This document shows, piece after piece, positions 60,080-64,000 of a stretch of DNA of 64,000 nt. Below the pieces are notes generated by a model. That model made no database searches. It was not told where the DNA came from and was given only the letters and a program-made list of their open reading frames with translations. Each line of letters starts with the position of its first letter. Positions within the stretch are counted from its first letter, which is position 1. A program made the translations under genes and the position numbers. The DNA lies in NCBI RefSeq assembly GCF_040436345.1, contig NC_133236.1:13942443-14006442 (forward strand). Direction: 5' to 3'. The stretch is from Pagrus major. Its lineage: Eukaryota > Chordata > Actinopteri > Spariformes > Sparidae.

Positions 60080-60631
60080 TGTCACGGGTATGGTAAGGAC
60101 CCAAAAGCAGCACAGGCAGACGGGATATCAGTTGGTAATGACCTTTATTTATCACTGGAGTCTTTAACAGTTTATACAGTGACAGGGTGAAAAGTCTTGG
60201 CTCACAGTGATCTGCGAGATCTGAGAAGGAGTGAGCCTCGCGTCGCTGACTGAAGGCAAAGCCAACAACAGGTGGATTACCTAGCAGGCAGACAGGTCCA
60301 GTGGTGAGCTGTGTAGCCACAGAGCCGAGCAGGTGTGTAACCAGGAGGGAATAGGCGAAACTCGTGGTCGAAGACAGAAGGCTGAGGTAATATCCAGGGC
60401 AGAGACGAGGTCGGCAACAGGTGATCAGTCCGGGGAAAAACGCTGGAAAGTCAGGAATAACACAAGAACTATCTGGCACTGAAGCAGAGACAGTTGCAGG
60501 CTTAAATGCAGCCAGGGCTGTCACAGGTGTGGAGAGTTGGCCTGATGAGGAGGTGTGGCTGACTGGCAGAGTGGAGCAGAGACAGGTGAGTGGAATGATA
60601 CCAGCAGACAGGAGATGAGCAGACTGTGACA
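60080..60631 (-). mobile_element. Solo LTR, Gypsy-like, inside hAT copy 5 (fossil)
   Basis: 552 bp, same ends and same GAATG duplication (60075-60079, 60632-60636) as 47233-47784. Two or three differences are apparent by eye. It was copied with the unit, not inserted a second time. Confidence 0.78.
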
Positions 60632-61440
60632 GAATGTCCGCCTGTTGGTCCTGCTTTTTCCACTTTGGTGCTACTCCCTCCATTTGTTTATATGCCCATG
60701 ACCACCAGTGACAGTCGGACTGAGCGGTTTTTCAAACGAAGCCGGCGTTTATGGGTGCAACCAAGTGTACAGTCGGGAGGGGGGTGGTCATACAGTTTTG
60801 TTTTCCTTGTTTGTCCTAAATTGAAAATAAATTGGAAATAACAAGAGACGGATCCACTTACAGCCAGGGTTCATAAAAGGAGGACATATCATATGTCACA
60901 TATTTGGATATGTTATGGGGGGGGGACAGATTGGTATTTTCCAAAGCCAGGAGTGCTGTGACGGCCCCTGCCTAACTGTGTGATATTTGGGTGTTGTGGA
61001 CATGTTACTGTGTGGTACTGTTTCTCTTTAAAGGTGTTGAGGAGGACGTAGCAGTAGCCAGCCATATCACTACTGAGTAGTCATGGGACACGTCCCCCCC
61101 AAAGTATATGGTAGTTACACCCATGCTCCTTTTACTTTTTAATACCTTAAATGTCTTTGTCTATTTTGGAAACAGCCAACAGTACAAATGTCATTTACAC
61201 AATGATCATCTTGGCTCTCATAAAATTGTTATTTTGACTGTTTTTCTGATGCTTTATAGCCCAAATGATTCATCTATTGATGGAGGAAATGCCAGAATTG
61301 AATCATTTCCAAAGTGCTGCTTTACCAGAGACACAAGTACATTCAGAAACAGAAAGAAATAGGAAGAGTGTTCATTTAATAAACTGATCACACCAACACA
61401 CACATTATTTAGATTTGCTTAATATAAACATTTACATCTG

Positions 61441-62229
61441 ACTGGTTAATTTAGTACAGGCAGGTGTGATTTGTTGATCACAGACTAAAGTAGCCTGCTG
61501 TTTGTGTAAATCAGAGGACAATCTGTTAACATCAGCACAGTATGTATGTACAGTTGTGACTTAAATGTTCCTGGGCGTAATATTGAGCCTGTAGGATTCC
61601 TGAGCCGGGTACGAAAATAACGACAATAATGTAATGTAATGACAATGCTTGATGTTTCCTAAGTAAGGAAGTGATTTATCAGTTTCATCAGCAACTGAAG
61701 AACAAACAAGGTATTTCAGAACTGAGAGGTAAAAAGGTCAACTTCCTCTTTGTAGAATTAAAAGAAATATACAGTATATAAGTTTATTGTTAAGTCTTGT
61801 AACATAACAGTACAATCTGAAATGAAATGTAAACTAGAGACCATCTTGTGATGGCAGGCCCGTAAACATGATCACCTTCGGACCCATGACTACTCAGTAG
61901 TGATATGGCTGGCTACTGCTACGTCCCCCTCAACACCTTCAAAGAGAAACAGTACCACACAGTAACTTGTCCACAACACCCAAATATCAAGCAGTTAGGC
62001 AGGGGCCATCACAGCACTCCTGGCTCGGACCACATCCATCTTTGAACTCGGCCTTCATTTTGTTCTCATCTACACACCTGAGATGTTTTATGGCTGCATC
62101 TAACACAGTTGTGATGCTATCCTATTGTCTTTGCGTTTATTAAAATAACATCAGGATTAAATTGACTTCTCACCTTTCCACAGCTTGTTTGTCAGAACCA
62201 AAACAAAAACTGGTGTCACAGACAGCAGG
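61441..62229 (-). pseudogene. Gutted gene A (type II), relic 5
   Basis: Same deletions as the other type II relics; almost the same sequence as relic 3, 12,848-12,850 bases away. Confidence 0.68.
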
Positions 62230-62580
62230 ATGGAGATGGAATAATCTTATCCAGTCATTCTGTATTTCTCAATGTGTTTTTCAAAGTCAAGTTCTCCACA
62301 TGGATGACAAGATGTTGATCTAATCTCACTTTGTCATGACGGGACATTTCACTGTCCTCACAGTCACACAAAGTTACACAACACTACTTATCATCCCCTG
62401 GCTCTATGGCCTCACAAAATGTGACCATTAGAAGTTCTGTCCTATAACTGTTTATATGACTAAAAAGACAATGCATGATGTTTTTGCTAAGACAAGAAGT
62501 AATTTATTTGTTATATCAGCAAAATATCATCATCTAAAACAACAGGCACAAAACAGAGACAGCTTATTTGTAGTGCACCT

Positions 62581-62828
62581 TTTAATTGAGCAGGAATGTT
62601 TTCAACATCAAGCAATTTTACATTTTTCTAAATCAATGGGAGCTGTTCCTGAGATCACAACACACATCTCAAGGGCTTCATGTTTACCCATCCAATTATT
62701 TCTTGCTTTGCAAAGCACAAAGATGTAGCTGAATCAATATTTTCAAAAAGAACATTGTTCACTCAAAAGAGCCGTCATTATAAAGCTGAGACTGATCGTT
62801 GTCCACTGTAAGTGGGGATCTTTCCACT
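62581..62828 (-). pseudogene. Gene B remnant, copy 15
   Basis: Last exon 62759-62828, open in the gene-A phase. ATTAAA in place of AATAAA (minus, 62581-62586), as in copy 11. Confidence 0.54.
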
Positions 62829-63924
62829 CTTCTTTACCAAGTTACAGAAGAGAAAAACAAAACATTAGATCAGAAAAAAGTAGTCAAATTATCAACAGAG
62901 AGGGTCAAAAATACAGCTTGATGCTTTTGTTAAAAGTCACAGTGACACTGACTAACAGCAAGACAACAGCAGCCTGCCACACAATGCAAATACACATGAC
63001 TGCACGACTTTAAAGCCACTGCATGTGTTTGAATGTTGCTTAATTGGACCTCCTTTCAAACCGGTGGGGACGTGTACAAACTGACTGACACCTCCCTCAT
63101 CCTCCTGTTAGGTTGGGACAACTTTCCCTGTGATCATTTTTATTAGCACTTTAAGTTCTGAGGACATCATAGAAGTCAACTTACACCTGACTGAAGGTCT
63201 TATCAACCACATCAATTAGAGACACCTGTGTGGATGGACAAAGAGTGTCATCTGTACTAGAGCTGCAGAGATTAGCTGGTTACTCACCACTGAGTTTTTT
63301 TGTCAAATTTCAAGCAAAATGTGATGAGTGCAGCTTGTCAAGTGAAGGAATTAGCTATTTTTCCCTCATTTTACATTTTATTACCTTAAATGTCTTTGTC
63401 TCTTTTGGAAACAGCAAACAGTACGAATGTCATTTACACAATGATCATCTTGGCTCTCATAAAATTGTTATTTTGATTGTTTTTCTGATGCTTTATAGAC
63501 CAAATGATTCATCTATTGATGGAGGAAATGCCAGAAGACACAAGTACATTCAGAAACAGAAAGAAATAGGAAGAGTGTTCATTTAATAAACTGATCCCAC
63601 CAACACACATTATTTAGATCTGCTTAATATAAACATTTACATCTGTCTTAATGAAAAACAATGTTCTTGATCATCATCACCAATAAAATTACAAGCACAT
63701 GTTCACTTAAATAATACCACAAAACAGAGACGGTCTTTTGTAATGCAGCTTTATTCAGCAGGATAGTTTTCACTATCGAGCAATTTTACATTTTTCAACA
63801 TCAGTTGGAGCTGTGACTAAAGTCACTACATCTCAAATACTTCATGTTTACTCATCCAATTATTTCTTGCTTTGCAAAGCACAAAGATATAGCTCAAACT
63901 ATATCTTCAAAATCAAGAACAGAC

Positions 63925-63985
63925 TCAGTCTTGATCGTATCGCCTCAATTTGTCGTCGGCCACTTCATCTTGGGATCTTTCCACA
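63925..63985 (-). CDS. Gene A copy 10, last exon only (cut by window edge)
   Basis: The last exon reads VERSQDEVADDKLRRYDQD with a good acceptor at 63986-63987. The poly(A) signal is at 63750-63755. The microexon, exon 2 and promoter lie beyond base 64000, so its completeness cannot be judged. Confidence 0.7.
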
Positions 63986-64000
63986 CTGTTTGCATACCAA

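Larger units (their letters stand above)
59401..61125. mobile_element. hAT-like element, copy 5
   Basis: Same site and CTCCTTTT duplication (59393-59400, 61126-61133). It carries the solo LTR 60080-60631 at the same point as copy 3, and a (CA)n run of about 80 bases at 59683-59762. Confidence 0.72.
1..64000 (-). repeat. Tandem array of a ~2.87 kb gene-bearing unit
   Basis: Apart from the insertions listed separately, the window is built from copies of one unit. Gene A poly(A) signals on the minus strand lie at 1234, 4103, 10686, 13560, 30212, 33023, 41342, 44282, 50902, 57081 and 63750. Where no insertion intervenes the spacing is 2.81-2.94 kb. Each type I unit holds, in minus-strand order, the gene A promoter, exons 1-4 and poly(A) signal, then a spacer, then the last exon and poly(A) signal of a truncated paralogue (gene B). 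Type II units keep the spacer and gene B end but carry a hAT-like insertion and a gutted gene A. All units point the same way, as expected from unequal crossing-over. The array runs off both edges of the window. Confidence 0.93.

Overview
The window looks like nuclear DNA from a spiny-rayed teleost fish. Reasons: short secreted-peptide genes whose signal peptide is of the fish piscidin/pleurocidin type, fish-style LINEs, a THAP/P-element transposon, hAT elements and retroviral or Gypsy-like solo LTRs. There are no bacterial-type genes. Everything outside the large insertions belongs to one tandem array.

Layout. The basic unit is about 2.87 kb and reads on the minus strand. It carries one small four-exon gene (here 'gene A') and, just upstream of gene A's promoter, the last exon and poly(A) signal of a second, truncated relative ('gene B remnant'). 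Gene A is complete nine times (CDS 1409-2286, 4278-5160, 10861-11741, 13735-14654, 30387-31269, 41517-42485, 44457-45336, 51077-51957, 57256-58112). It is cut by the window edge once (63925-63985) and decayed once (33198-33760). A second unit type ('type II', five copies) carries a roughly 1.1-1.45 kb hAT-like element at one fixed site and has lost gene A's TATA box and exons 2-4. From about 44 kb on, the two unit types alternate, and the last part repeats with a 12.85 kb offset.

Gene A. Joining the exons by their splice signals gives 67-96 residue precursors. Each has a 22-residue piscidin-like signal (MKCVMIF...AEPGES), a Gly/Ser/Asn-rich segment with one Cys-x6-Cys loop, a 16-nt microexon that usually supplies Asn-Gly-Arg-Lys/Arg (a possible amidation plus dibasic cleavage site), and an acidic tail (VERSQDEVADDKLRRYDQD). 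Exon 2 ends at a GC splice donor in all nine copies. Signal and tail are nearly constant while the central segment varies from copy to copy. Two copies have a longer Cys-rich tail, and one of these has a 64-nt proline-repeat exon in place of the microexon. This is a piscidin scaffold with an uncharged, glycine-rich loop where piscidins have an amphipathic cationic helix. I take it as the best candidate here for an undescribed peptide family.

Insertions. A 9.0-kb composite insertion (17681-26720) sits inside one hAT copy. It holds a P-element-like THAP transposon (18243-23880, 23-bp terminal repeats, 8-bp target duplication) and a truncated LINE. A second LINE (about 35949-40992) carries an ERV-like solo LTR and a Gypsy-like solo LTR. 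Further solo LTRs lie at 27680-28407, 47233-47784 and 60080-60631. The last two share one insertion site and were therefore copied with the array.

All exon joins are read by eye from splice consensus and reading-frame continuity. No transcript, alignment or database evidence was available.
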